From assembly GCA_964649085.1 (NCBI GenBank), contig CAZYPN010000029.1:1-64000 (forward strand): a stretch of 64,000 bases of DNA. The letters run 5' to 3'. Below the pieces are notes generated by a model. The model worked only from the letters and a program-made list of their open reading frames with translations, had not been told where the DNA came from and searched no databases. The translations under genes were made by a program, and so were the position numbers. Below are positions 35,001 through 42,736 of the stretch, in pieces; the stretch's first letter is position 1, and each line of letters opens with the position of its first letter. The stretch comes from JADMJV01 sp964649085 (GTDB lineage Bacteria > Vulcanimicrobiota > Xenobia > Xenobiales > JADMJV01).

Positions 35001-36552
35001 GTTGCTCGACCGTTCGGCCTCGATTCAAGACCAGGCCCAATACAATTACGAGCGAGCCCATTTGCTCACGGCCCGCGACCAGCTGGAAGACATTCACGCT
35101 CTGCTGGTCAACGCTCAGTCCAACCTGGATGCTATCACTCGGGCCGAAGGCCTGCTGGGGCAGCATCAGGCCACCGCCGAGAAAGAGTTGAGCTCACTGC
35201 GCACGCGGCTCGACCAGACCACCAAGAACAGCCAGGCGGTCTATGTGCGCAAGCAGGCTAAAAAGTTGCTGGCCGAGGTGGAGGTCGAGCTGGAAAAGGC
35301 TCGACCCGTGGTCTTCCAAAAGCCGGCCAGCCCCTACGAGGCCCAGGCCACGCTGGCCCAAGTAGAAAAGCTGCGACGCCAGGTAGAGAGCACCATCGAC
35401 GCCGACCACCGCATCTACGATGAGGCCAACCAGGCCATGGCCCAGGCTCGTTCGTTGATCGCCACCACCCGGGGCGAAATCGAAGCCGCCGGCCGCACGG
35501 GCTGGTCGCAGGCGATTTCGGGCTTTGGCACGGTCGAGCACAAGGTCGACCCGCGCTCGCTGCAGCAGGCCAGCAGCTGGTCGCAGCAGGCCCAACAGGA
35601 AGTCGATCGGGCCGACGCTCAGATGAAGCCCCAGGAATATGAGCAGGCCAAAGCCCTGGGGGAACAATCGCAGGCCACCTCACAGCAGGCCCGTCAGGAA
35701 GTGCAGCGGGTGCTGAAGGCAGCCGAAGCAGTCTTCCAACAGAAGGTGGCGGCCGGTCAGGCCATCGCCCAGGCCGGGCGCGAAATCGAGGAAGCCGAGC
35801 GTCAGCTCGACAGCGCGGCCCGCCAGAGTTGGAGCCAGTACGTTTCCGACTTCGGCCAGGTTGCCCACTCGGTGAGCTACCACGACCTGTCACGGGCCCG
35901 ATCTTCTCTGGAGCAATCGCGTCAGGAGCTGCAGTCGGCCCGCTCGGCCATGAACAGCGGTGATTATGATCGGGCCCGCAACCAGGCCCGCGAGGCCACC
36001 GAGACCTCCAACCAGGCCGTGGCTGAAGCCGAACGGGCCGTGCAGGCGCAGCACCAGGTCTATCTGCAAATGGTGCGCGAAGCCCAGGAATGCGCCGAGG
36101 CCAAGCAGCTGATCCGTCAGGCCGAAAGCGCCATCCAGCGGGCCGACTCCGAGGTCTCCAGCGCCTCTCGTCAGAGCTGGAGCCAGCACGTGTCCAATTA
36201 TGGCACGGTGAGCCACTCGGTCAGCTCTAGCGACCTCTCCAGTGCCTACAGCTACCTGAACAGCGCCCGTTCGGACCTGAGCCAGGCCAGCTCCTACCTC
36301 AGTTCGCGCAACTATTCTTCGGCCCAATCGGAAGCTCGCTCGGCGGCCAGTTCGGCCGAGCGCGCCGAGCGCGAAGCCGAAAGCGTGGTGAGCCGCGAAC
36401 ACGACGAGTTCCGCCGCAAAGTGCGCGAGGCCGAGAATCAGGCCAATCCTCCCGGTGGCGGTGGTTCCGGAGGCGGCTCGGGCGGTTCGGGCGGCGGGTC
36501 CGGCGGCGGCGTGGGTGGCGGCGGTAGCGGCTCCACCGGAGGAGGCTGGTAA
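32017..36552 (+). CDS. Giant coiled-coil membrane protein with three C-terminal WSQ repeats
   Basis: This 1511-residue protein starts at the ATG at 32017, with GGAG 7 bases upstream. A Pro-rich N-terminus is followed by a hydrophobic segment (TLALALAGLAVVGAGLIPQV, about residues 68-87), an ordered region of about 130 residues (RQLYVVGVPQYQGQAFD) and long Gln-rich coiled coils. A second membrane helix follows (GSALGVALVVTGILTN, near 470), then more coiled coil. The C-terminal part has three tandem repeats of about 110 residues, marked GWSQ near 1162, SWSQ near 1272 and SWSQ near 1388, each followed by G-x-V-x-H-x-V. A Gly/Ser tail ends in GGGW. The role is unknown; it may be a structural envelope or TPM-like protein. 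Confidence 0.8.
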   Translation: MIDKVPSLGGLSPLKSATPLAPKDAPAALPQDGWVGGVSQPPSASPPPSAPQLPDSRLEQHQEQGRSSGTTLALALAGLAVVGAGLIPQVAQAQVRTPAASSSLLDQVRSGQTVHAQNVQDVVRQFSAQRQLYVVGVPQYQGQAFDASTYRQLQEILKEHPHAYVVLVAQSGDVKGDDMTLSRGIGNHPEFTSLVDQETGQRNGSVFMIYFKVTDQKFIQQTGKDRAIYMRSEQLLDDAGVGENNFVDRETHEPRELMQTYVDSIRSGQGVPQALDAVLNKIDAGVSRHLSQSVRGARTAVQSADEMLDTVLDQVKGFQRQHGSKGSLGQPPSEAWKSSLKEAESALRARDYGRASQLASSLKQQLTQYQSQLSQFSQGPEQAQALRDQIQQLERQLQELQDNGQRQQAQQRLQQAQSSLDRYQERYDANELDFQSHLDAAKGSLGQARSSIEASRSAATAARNLKLVGGSALGVALVVTGILTNMRARSRRDEAQKKLDETLEVMGDRSRQLIEIMNQADVQQIAAFSGSTQKLAQELLQNTAEALALMGGGEKVLGQARDLIRGTGAGQRLSNWFTTGSFDRALELLTDRDKKMPFELADSRQLNLESGSRAEAWREHLLKTVTDKAGQESLLQGLDRLEQLARSNRNNTEVLLKESREVGSYLDAVKADAEKSQQGSLELQKSGEADGFFTAPSVSKRLLAEVLGERGLIARGHEIKGTDPFRARQEFGQVSERMIDDADAIVAVGSYGRASTLPALGRADAALHPHEIQTEWAHSKKEQLSLALDRSGEKALQATVQSSVQQLKSELVALEQRLDQVIALDKQRWEVAAPQIQEAEQAVARAREGLCTALQAAGVFAQGTPDQVLREPDRDPNAPLYEARQNYVALQPLLSEGNVEAPPGHLQKIASYTGQAHQLVEASREAFEAYPSSSGERRARRQDISQSIGQTYEPSKQRIEAGYSESAQRSVVGEVSHSTTSKVERIGDFLESTHRLLDRSASIQDQAQYNYERAHLLTARDQLEDIHALLVNAQSNLDAITRAEGLLGQHQATAEKELSSLRTRLDQTTKNSQAVYVRKQAKKLLAEVEVELEKARPVVFQKPASPYEAQATLAQVEKLRRQVESTIDADHRIYDEANQAMAQARSLIATTRGEIEAAGRTGWSQAISGFGTVEHKVDPRSLQQASSWSQQAQQEVDRADAQMKPQEYEQAKALGEQSQATSQQARQEVQRVLKAAEAVFQQKVAAGQAIAQAGREIEEAERQLDSAARQSWSQYVSDFGQVAHSVSYHDLSRARSSLEQSRQELQSARSAMNSGDYDRARNQAREATETSNQAVAEAERAVQAQHQVYLQMVREAQECAEAKQLIRQAESAIQRADSEVSSASRQSWSQHVSNYGTVSHSVSSSDLSSAYSYLNSARSDLSQASSYLSSRNYSSAQSEARSAASSAERAEREAESVVSREHDEFRRKVREAENQANPPGGGGSGGGSGGSGGGSGGGVGGGGSGSTGGGW
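35461..36444 (+). repeat. Three tandem protein repeats of about 110 residues
   Basis: Each copy has an AE-type helical stretch, a conserved (G/S)WSQ, a FG/YG-x-V-x-H-x-V block, then helices rich in Ala, Ser and Arg (SYHDLSRARSSLEQSRQEL, SSSDLSSAYSYLNSARSDL). The third copy is the most Ser-rich and the first the most divergent. This is internal duplication within the gene, not DNA-level short repeats. Confidence 0.7.
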
Positions 36553-36605
36553 TCCCTCCTCGCCTCCACCTGCTGGTCCTGTTCCTGATCAACCTGGTTT
36601 GCACC

Positions 36606-38069
36606 ATGCCCTACTGGACGCTGTACTTTGGCATGGAGGACGAGGCCATTCTGGTGCTGGGGGCGCGGCGCATCCTGGCCGGTGAATTGCCCTACTACCA
36701 GTGGGACATCCGCCACACCCCGGGGGCCTATCTGATCGCCGCCGGCTATTTCGGGCTGGTGGGCGTGCACCAGTGGGCCATCCGTAGCCTGATGGGGCTG
36801 GTGGCCGCCGCCTCGGGAGTGGTGATCTATTGCCTGGCACGTCGTGTCTTTGGGGCCCGGCAGGCTTATCTTCCCTGGGCGCTGTGGTGCTGTGGAGCCC
36901 TGACCAATTTCCCCATTCTGAGCTACCACTGGATCGGCACCTTGTGGGCGCTGCTGGCCATGCACTGGATCTTGCGCTGGCGCGAGGGTGAGCCGGGGGC
37001 TCTGCTGCCGCTGGCGGCCTTCTGGTCGCTGGCCCTGTGGTGCTTTCAGGCCGATGGGCTGGCGGTGGGCCTGATGGTGGGCCTGTGCTGGCTGCGCTTT
37101 CGCCTGCCCGGGCTGCCCCGACTCATCGCTTATTCGGTGGCTTGCAGTTTGCTGCTGTGGCTGCCCTTTCTGCCCGTGGCTGGCGAGGTGTGGCGCGAAA
37201 ACGTCAGCGCCCTGGTGAAATACTTGCCCTTCAACTATTACGCCTATCGTTGGCAGCCCTGGTTGGACACGGGCAGAGCGGCCCTGAGCCCGGGCCTGCC
37301 CCCGCTGGCACGCTGGGCGGTGGCCTCTCACTTTTTCCTGCAGTCCTTAACTTACGGGCTCTACTACGCGTTGATCGGCCTTTCCCTGCTGACCTTTGAG
37401 CTGCGGCGCCAGCCGAAGCTAGTGCCGCTGGCCTATTGTGCCCTGGGATGGGCTCTGGCCAGCGGCAGTCGTCAGACGGTGGGCTATCTCTCCTTCTCTT
37501 GTGCTCCCATCTTCCTGTGTCTGACCGGTTTGCTCTGCCTACTGCCCCGGGCCCCGCTCTGGATGTGGGTGGTGGGTGGGCTCGAGGTGGTGGGCAGCCT
37601 GGGGAGAGTGCTGTTCTTGAATGCATCCTGGACCTACCCCATCGCCACGCGTGCCGGCGTGTATTATACGGCTTCTCCAGCAGAGGCCGAGGTCTTTGGA
37701 CACCTGCGGCGCTGGAGCGATCGCTATTTCCCTCCCGGTTCTACGGTGCTGGGCTACCCCTATCTGTGCAGCCTGTACACCACCGAGGGTCTGGTGAACC
37801 CGCTGCGGCAGCCGGTGCTGATGCCGGTGCTGTACAGCTCGGAGGAAGTGATGCAGGCCCAGCAAGTCCTGCGCCAAAAGCGAGTGCCCTACATCGTGGC
37901 TCTGCCCCAGTCGGCAGAGGGAATCTTTCAAAGCTATGGCATTCCGGTCGAGCTGTTCCGCAAGCGCTCGGAGGAAGATCTTCAGGTGGTCACCCGGGGT
38001 TACGAGCTGGTCGAGCGTCAGGGTGGCTTACTGCTCTATCGCCTCAACGATCAGGGCATCAAGCGCTGA
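36606..38069 (+). CDS. Polytopic GT39-like glycosyltransferase/membrane protein
   Basis: This 487-residue protein has about nine hydrophobic helices and opens with FGMEDEAILVLGARRILAGE, an acidic first loop typical of GT-C enzymes. A DIRHTPGAYLIAAGYFGLVG segment resembles the ArnT/PMT acceptor region, and the C-terminus is a soluble domain (FGHLRRWSDRYFPPGSTVLG). From the ATG the first membrane helix is missing. In-frame upstream codons encode a hydrophobic LHLLVLFLINLVCT, so the true start may be a non-canonical codon near 36548, right after a GGAGGAGG that also encodes the preceding protein's tail. The 3' end overlaps pdxH. Confidence 0.65.
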   Translation: MPYWTLYFGMEDEAILVLGARRILAGELPYYQWDIRHTPGAYLIAAGYFGLVGVHQWAIRSLMGLVAAASGVVIYCLARRVFGARQAYLPWALWCCGALTNFPILSYHWIGTLWALLAMHWILRWREGEPGALLPLAAFWSLALWCFQADGLAVGLMVGLCWLRFRLPGLPRLIAYSVACSLLLWLPFLPVAGEVWRENVSALVKYLPFNYYAYRWQPWLDTGRAALSPGLPPLARWAVASHFFLQSLTYGLYYALIGLSLLTFELRRQPKLVPLAYCALGWALASGSRQTVGYLSFSCAPIFLCLTGLLCLLPRAPLWMWVVGGLEVVGSLGRVLFLNASWTYPIATRAGVYYTASPAEAEVFGHLRRWSDRYFPPGSTVLGYPYLCSLYTTEGLVNPLRQPVLMPVLYSSEEVMQAQQVLRQKRVPYIVALPQSAEGIFQSYGIPVELFRKRSEEDLQVVTRGYELVERQGGLLLYRLNDQGIKR

Positions 38070-38692
38070 CGATTCCAGCCTTCGGGCGATTGTTGAAAGA
38101 GCACCCGGTCGTGCAGCCGGCTGGGTCGTCCCTGCCAGAACTCGATCGACTGTGGTCGCAGGCGGTAACCGCCCCAGTGCGGGGGGCGAGGCACCGGGCC
38201 CCCGTCGAACTCTTGTTGTCGTTTTTCCAGTTCGGCCTGGAGAGCCTCGGGAGAATCGATCGGCTGGCTTTGGCGCGAGGCCCAGGCGCCGACCTGTGCC
38301 CCTCGGGGTCGACCGGCGAAGTATTCATTCGAGAGCTCCTCGGAGAGCTTTTCCAGGCTTCCCTCGATGCGCACCTGACGTTGTTGGGCCGGCCAGTGGA
38401 ACAACAGGCAACCCTGGGGGTTTGCCGCGATCTCCCGTCCCTTGCGGCTTTCGTAGTTGGTGAAGAAGGTGAAGCCCACTCCGTCCATTTCCTTGAGCAG
38501 CACCACCCGGCCGCTGGGTCTGCCGGAGGCGTCGGCGGTGGAGAGCACCATAGCGTTGGGCTCGAAAGGTTCGTGCTCTAAGGCCTGCTCAAACCACGCC
38601 TGAAAGGCCTGGAGAGGGTCGCTGCCGAGATGCTCTTCGAGCAACGGCGGATGTTGATAGTCGTAGCGAAGTTTGGCCAGCTGGTCTTTCAT
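38051..38692 (-). CDS. pdxH: Pyridoxamine 5'-phosphate oxidase
   Basis: This 213-residue protein carries the PdxH hallmarks: AMVLSTADASGRPSGRVVLLKE (FMN-binding strand), GFTFFTNYESRKGREI (phosphate and FMN binding), PAQQRQVRIEGSLEKL, a SRQSQPI segment and the terminal EFWQGRPSRLHDR and WNRQRLMP block. It oxidises pyridoxamine and pyridoxine phosphate to pyridoxal phosphate, a cofactor used by the PLP enzyme at 40796. The length and ending are normal. It is divergent from the acid phosphatase gene. Confidence 0.97.
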   Translation of the reverse strand: MKDQLAKLRYDYQHPPLLEEHLGSDPLQAFQAWFEQALEHEPFEPNAMVLSTADASGRPSGRVVLLKEMDGVGFTFFTNYESRKGREIAANPQGCLLFHWPAQQRQVRIEGSLEKLSEELSNEYFAGRPRGAQVGAWASRQSQPIDSPEALQAELEKRQQEFDGGPVPRPPHWGGYRLRPQSIEFWQGRPSRLHDRVLFQQSPEGWNRQRLMP

Positions 38693-38742
38693 CGAAACGG
38701 CTTCCGCACAGGGTTTTCATCTCCCTCCAGGAACTGCTGGCG

Positions 38743-39555
38743 GTGCTGTATCACAATACTCTCGACGCCACCCTCTATACCCAACGCTCGGCCGAATGGG
38801 CCGCTCTGTATCTGCAGGCCTTTGCCCTGGCCGAGCTTCGACTGTTGGTCGAGGTCCAGCGGCGCAGCCAGGCGAAACTGTCGGCAGATAGCTTTTACGT
38901 CGTATCGGATCTGGACGAAACGTTGCTGGACAACTCCCCCTACAATGCCTGGATCTTGGAAAGCGGGCGTGACTTTCACGATTCGACCTGGAGCCACTGG
39001 TGTCAGCAGCGCAAGGCCCTGGCCACTCCGGGAGCGGTCGACTTCGCCAGGTTCGTGGTCGAGCACGGTGCTCATCTGGTTTACGTCAGCAGCCGCTTCG
39101 AGGCCGACCGTGAGGCTACGGCAGAAAACCTGAAGAGTCTGGGGTTTCCGCTGGCGGATTCCAGCTCCGACCCGCAGCGCACCCGGCTGTTTCTTTCGGG
39201 GATGCCGCTCGGGGGCAAGCCCTCCAAGAAGAAGGAGCAGTTTGCCTGGCTCGAGCAGCGATTCGGGTCGGAGCCCTTGCTGTGGTTAGGCGACAATCTG
39301 TCGGATCACGATCCCGACCGCTATTCCAGTCGAGTGGAGGGTGAGCAGCGTCGCCAAAGTGCGATCAACGAGAACTTTCGCTGGGGGCATCAGTGGATCG
39401 TCTTTCCCAACGCCATCTACGGCAGTTGGCGACAGGCTTTAGGAAAGAATGATGAGGAACCGGCAGCCCCGTTTCAGCCCGCGCCCGTGCGCCCGGCGCT
39501 GCAGAGCCCAAAGCGTTCGCTATTGCGCAGTTGGCCGTCTCCAGGGCTGGATTAG
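38743..39555 (+). CDS. HAD acid phosphatase (lipoprotein e(P4)-like)
   Basis: This protein of about 270 residues has HAD motif I VVSDLDETLLDNSPYN and motif II around VYVSSRFEADREATAENL, a lysine region GGKPSKKKEQFAWLEQRF, and motif IV LLWLGDNLSDHDPDRY. This is the class B/C acid phosphatase family related to the e(P4) lipoprotein, which releases phosphate from nucleotides or NAD precursors. The GTG start gives no signal peptide. In-frame upstream codons lack ATG/GTG/TTG, so export is not shown. The last 36 bases overlap the convergent exporter gene. Confidence 0.8.
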   Translation: MLYHNTLDATLYTQRSAEWAALYLQAFALAELRLLVEVQRRSQAKLSADSFYVVSDLDETLLDNSPYNAWILESGRDFHDSTWSHWCQQRKALATPGAVDFARFVVEHGAHLVYVSSRFEADREATAENLKSLGFPLADSSSDPQRTRLFLSGMPLGGKPSKKKEQFAWLEQRFGSEPLLWLGDNLSDHDPDRYSSRVEGEQRRQSAINENFRWGHQWIVFPNAIYGSWRQALGKNDEEPAAPFQPAPVRPALQSPKRSLLRSWPSPGLD

Positions 39556-40812
39556 AGCCAGTCCCAGCACCTCGATGGCCAGGCCCACCTCGATGGCCAG
39601 CGCGCCCGCGCTGGCCCCGGGCCAGCCTCGGGCGACCCAGAATTGGGCCAGAGCCAGTGTGCCCATCAAGCCGATCAGGCTGGCCAGATTGACGTGCCCA
39701 TTGCGTGCAGAGGCGATGCAGAAGCCCTGTAGGGTGTTCTGTAAAGCCACCAGAAGCGGCACCAGCAGACTGAAACGCAGCACCTCCAACGAGGCCGCCA
39801 GCAGCGCCGGGTCGTGGCCGATGAGTTGCCGCAACAGCAGCAGCCCGGGAGCACTGTGCCCCAAACCCACGATCAGCAGGGTGCAGAAAGCCCCCGCGCC
39901 GGCACCCAGCGTCAGTAGCCTGGAAGCGGGCACCAGCCGGGCGTATTTGATGACCAGTTGCTGCACCATGCGACTCAGGTTGGCCAGCAAGATGACAAAA
40001 CCCCAGCTGGCCGACCAGGCGGCCAGCGCCATCTGGGCGTCAAGGGCACGAGACAAAATGGCCAGCAACAGAGCTCGCCCGCCCCACATCAACACCATCG
40101 TGGAAGCCAGAGGCGCATAGTAGCGGGCAACACCCACGACGTCTCCGGGCAGGTGTTCCGAGGTCGATTCGGGCACGGGCTGCTGGCGCGCCCAGAAATA
40201 GACCAGCCCGGCTTCTACCCAGAGCGCCAGCATCAAGGCCCAGGCCCCCAGCGTGGCGCCTGCCAGGCCCGTGCCGGCGCCTGCAAAGAGCACAAGGCTC
40301 AAGGTTGCCACCCGAGCCAAGGATGCCTGCCCCATGTTGTGACCTCGACCCTGTAAGATCAGGTGCCCCTGAAAAAAGCGTCGAAAGGCGATGGTCGCGG
40401 GCCAGCTGAACATCAACAGTAAGGGCAGCCAGGTGGCGGCTTGAACCTCGCTCGTCAGATGGTAGATGTGGCCCACCAGCACGGGAAAGACCCGGGGCAG
40501 AGGCAACATGAGGAACATCAGCGTAATGGCGCCGGTCAAAATCAGGACAAAACGGCCCAGAGCCCGGCGTGAACGAGCCTGGCCGCCGAGGGCCGTGGAG
40601 GCATGCAGCACCATGATGATGGGGCTTTCCAGGCACACGGCCACGGCTTTCACCACCCCCAGAGCCGCCAACTGTGCGTTGGCACCCGGCAGCCGACTGA
40701 GCGACGTGGCCAGCAGGGGATCGGCGGCCGCCATGGCGGCGTCGCTGAGCGAGAGCGGAAGAAGCTGTCGAAAGAGCTGGCCTAGAGAGGGCGACTCAGC
40801 GGTCCGAGACAT
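39520..40812 (-). CDS. MATE/MOP superfamily exporter-like membrane protein
   Basis: This 430-residue protein has about 12 hydrophobic helices. Opening with LGQLFRQLLPLSLSDAAMAA and a LESPIIMVLHASTALG segment, it resembles the MATE/ANKH-like members of the MOP flippase superfamily. Its start overlaps the PLP enzyme's stop by 17 bases, so the two genes are translationally coupled. It probably exports the product of that enzyme or a related metabolite. The substrate is not readable. Confidence 0.72.
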   Translation of the reverse strand: MSRTAESPSLGQLFRQLLPLSLSDAAMAAADPLLATSLSRLPGANAQLAALGVVKAVAVCLESPIIMVLHASTALGGQARSRRALGRFVLILTGAITLMFLMLPLPRVFPVLVGHIYHLTSEVQAATWLPLLLMFSWPATIAFRRFFQGHLILQGRGHNMGQASLARVATLSLVLFAGAGTGLAGATLGAWALMLALWVEAGLVYFWARQQPVPESTSEHLPGDVVGVARYYAPLASTMVLMWGGRALLLAILSRALDAQMALAAWSASWGFVILLANLSRMVQQLVIKYARLVPASRLLTLGAGAGAFCTLLIVGLGHSAPGLLLLRQLIGHDPALLAASLEVLRFSLLVPLLVALQNTLQGFCIASARNGHVNLASLIGLMGTLALAQFWVARGWPGASAGALAIEVGLAIEVLGLALIQPWRRPTAQ

Positions 40813-41854
40813 GGGAGCGGGGAATCAACTGGGAAATGGCTTCGTCCAAAGCCTCAGCGGGCACCAGCGAAAAGCCCTTTTCTGCGATCCAGTCATCGTT
40901 GTAGACCGTTTCCAGGTAGCGGTCCCCGCGGTCGGGATTGAGCATCAGGATCTGAGCCCCATCGGGGAGTGAGGCCGCAAAGTGCAACCCGGCGGCCACA
41001 ATGGCTCCGGTGGACGAGCCCAACAACAAGCCTTCACGGCGAGCCAGGGCGCGGCAACACGAATAGGCCAGGGCTTCGGGTACCACATAAGCGCTATGGA
41101 TGGCATCATAGTCGAGATTCGGTGGAGTGAAGCTGAGCCCGATGCCGGTCATGGAGTAAGGAGCCGGGTCAGAGGCAAAGATCACCGAGCCTTCCACGTC
41201 TACACCGATGATGTTCAGGTGAGGGTAGCGGGGCTTGAGGTAACGGGCCAAGCCCGAAAGTTGCCCACCGGTGGATACGCCCACGACCAAGGCGTCCAGG
41301 TGCTGGCCGAAGAGCTGGTCGATCTCGATGGCGGTATACAGGGAGTGGGCATCGGGGTTGCGCGGATTGCAGTGCTGGCAAGGGTACCAGGCGCCTTCGA
41401 TCGACTCGGCCAGCTGTCGGGCTTTGGCCATGCGGGCTTTTTGCATGGAGCCGGCCTCGTCGATGTCTTCCGCTCCCAGTTCTACCAACTCGGCGCCGTA
41501 GGCGAGCAACATGCGGCGGAAGGTTGGGGTGGTTTTGGCATCGACGACGATCAACGTGCGGTAGCCGCGCAGCGAGGCCTGGCTGGCCAACGCCACTCCG
41601 AAGTTACCGGAACTGGACTCCACAATGGTACCGCCCGGTTTCAGTAGCCCCTGAGCCTCGGCCTGCTCGATCATCACCACCGCGTTCTTGTCCTTGATGG
41701 AGCCGCTGGGATTGCAGCTTTCTAACTTCAGATAGCAGTCGATGCGTCGACATTGTTGGGAAATTTGACCGAGGCGGACGGTAGGCACCCTGCCTACCGC
41801 ATCACTGACGTTTCCAATGCGGGAAAACGCCGATCTGGAGAGCACGAGATTCAT
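40796..41854 (-). CDS. PLP-dependent cysteine-synthase-like enzyme (SbnA-like)
   Basis: This 352-residue fold-type II PLP enzyme has the Schiff-base Lys54 in PSGSIKDKNAVVMI, the EIVESSSGNFGVALA-like binding loop, the phosphate-binding VSTGGQLSG and GSSTGAIVAAG. Cysteine synthase takes O-acetylserine; SbnA-type relatives make N-(2-amino-2-carboxyethyl)-L-glutamate for siderophores, and the long sequence with a CQHCNPRNPDAH segment suggests a specialised beta-replacement enzyme. Coupling to an exporter gene supports secondary-metabolite or amino-acid export. A perfect palindrome overlaps its translation start region. Confidence 0.82.
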   Translation of the reverse strand: MNLVLSRSAFSRIGNVSDAVGRVPTVRLGQISQQCRRIDCYLKLESCNPSGSIKDKNAVVMIEQAEAQGLLKPGGTIVESSSGNFGVALASQASLRGYRTLIVVDAKTTPTFRRMLLAYGAELVELGAEDIDEAGSMQKARMAKARQLAESIEGAWYPCQHCNPRNPDAHSLYTAIEIDQLFGQHLDALVVGVSTGGQLSGLARYLKPRYPHLNIIGVDVEGSVIFASDPAPYSMTGIGLSFTPPNLDYDAIHSAYVVPEALAYSCCRALARREGLLLGSSTGAIVAAGLHFAASLPDGAQILMLNPDRGDRYLETVYNDDWIAEKGFSLVPAEALDEAISQLIPRSHVSDR

Positions 41855-41864
41855 TGTGGGTAGA

Positions 41865-41885
41865 GTTCACCATGTTCTGGTGAAC
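41865..41885 (-). promoter_or_regulatory. Perfect 8-bp palindrome before the SbnA-like gene
   Basis: The 21 bases are GTTCACCA, a 5-base centre, and TGGTGAAC. The element lies 10 bases upstream of the start codon at 41854 and covers the probable ribosome site (GGTG). It could be a repressor operator, an RNA hairpin blocking translation, or the terminator of the upstream phosphatase gene, but there is no T run. Confidence 0.6.
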
Positions 41886-41902
41886 CTGATATTTCTAAAC
41901 TG

Positions 41903-42685
41903 TTAACCTGCCGTCACAGGCGGGGCGCTGGTCCAGGTTTTTCCTTGCCAGTGCGTCTCAAAGTCGCGTACGAACTGCTCCTGGCGAAGGTGACCGTGAT
42001 AGGACTGGATCGATTCGGCTTCGAGTGCTTCCTGGGCCGAATGGCCCTGGGAAATCCGCCAGCAGGCCGTCATCAGTCCGGTGCGCCCGATGCCGGCTTT
42101 ACAATGAAGAAACACCTTCTGGTCTTTTTGCTGGGCGCGGTCGACGAGCTGGATAAACTCTTCCACCTGCTCCAGCGTGGGTGATTGAAAATCCTCGACG
42201 GGAATTCGGTGCACCGCCATTGGATAGGTGGTGGGGGGATTCCAGGCATTGTCGCGGTCGCTTCCTCGCAGGTCGATGATCAGGTCTACCTGATGTTGCT
42301 GCAGCCACTCGAGCCCTTCTTGATCGGGTTGACCTCCGCGCAAGAAGTTTGGAGTGACGACCTGGAAGTTGGCCACCTCTTCTGCTTTGGGGCTGTGGGT
42401 CCAGCGCTGTCGTGGCAGGTCGTTGTCGAGGGAGAGATTGCGCAACTTTTCATAGCTGCGTCGAAGCTCAGGAGTGCCGTCTCCCAGGGGTTCGCGGATT
42501 TTCCACAGCAGTTCGCGCAGTTCGCATTTCGTGCTGGCGGCGTTGTCGGCTCCCAACTGGGCCACCTGGTCGAGCACCTGTGACACCAGGGGCTGTTGCG
42601 ACTGGGGAACCTGTTGCTGGAGTTCCTTCGCCCATCGGTGGAGTTCGGAACGGACTTGGGCGTACTGGCCGGGTTCGATGCGCAC
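41903..42685 (-). CDS. Dual-specificity/tyrosine phosphatase-like protein
   Basis: The C-terminal half (about residues 105-250) has the P-loop HCKAGIGRTG with nucleophile Cys195 and Arg201, the general-acid Asp165 in PVEDFQSPT, and a FLRGGQPDQEGLEWL opening typical of the bacterial DSP family. The N-terminal 95 residues are a helical region of unknown role. It hydrolyses phosphoester substrates such as phosphotyrosine or a small phosphate. It is the first gene of the minus-strand block that ends with the exporter. Confidence 0.85.
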   Translation of the reverse strand: MRIEPGQYAQVRSELHRWAKELQQQVPQSQQPLVSQVLDQVAQLGADNAASTKCELRELLWKIREPLGDGTPELRRSYEKLRNLSLDNDLPRQRWTHSPKAEEVANFQVVTPNFLRGGQPDQEGLEWLQQHQVDLIIDLRGSDRDNAWNPPTTYPMAVHRIPVEDFQSPTLEQVEEFIQLVDRAQQKDQKVFLHCKAGIGRTGLMTACWRISQGHSAQEALEAESIQSYHGHLRQEQFVRDFETHWQGKTWTSAPPVTAG

Positions 42686-42736
42686 CCCCTGAGATTAGCC
42701 AGAGGTGCTGAAAATTCCCTTACCAGGAGTTGACCG

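Noticed and set aside
32062..35166. A 1034-residue open frame on the minus strand
   Set aside because: It is antisense to the giant coiled-coil gene. Its Leu/Gln-rich composition mirrors the plus-strand Gln/Ala codons, and it has no recognisable domain.
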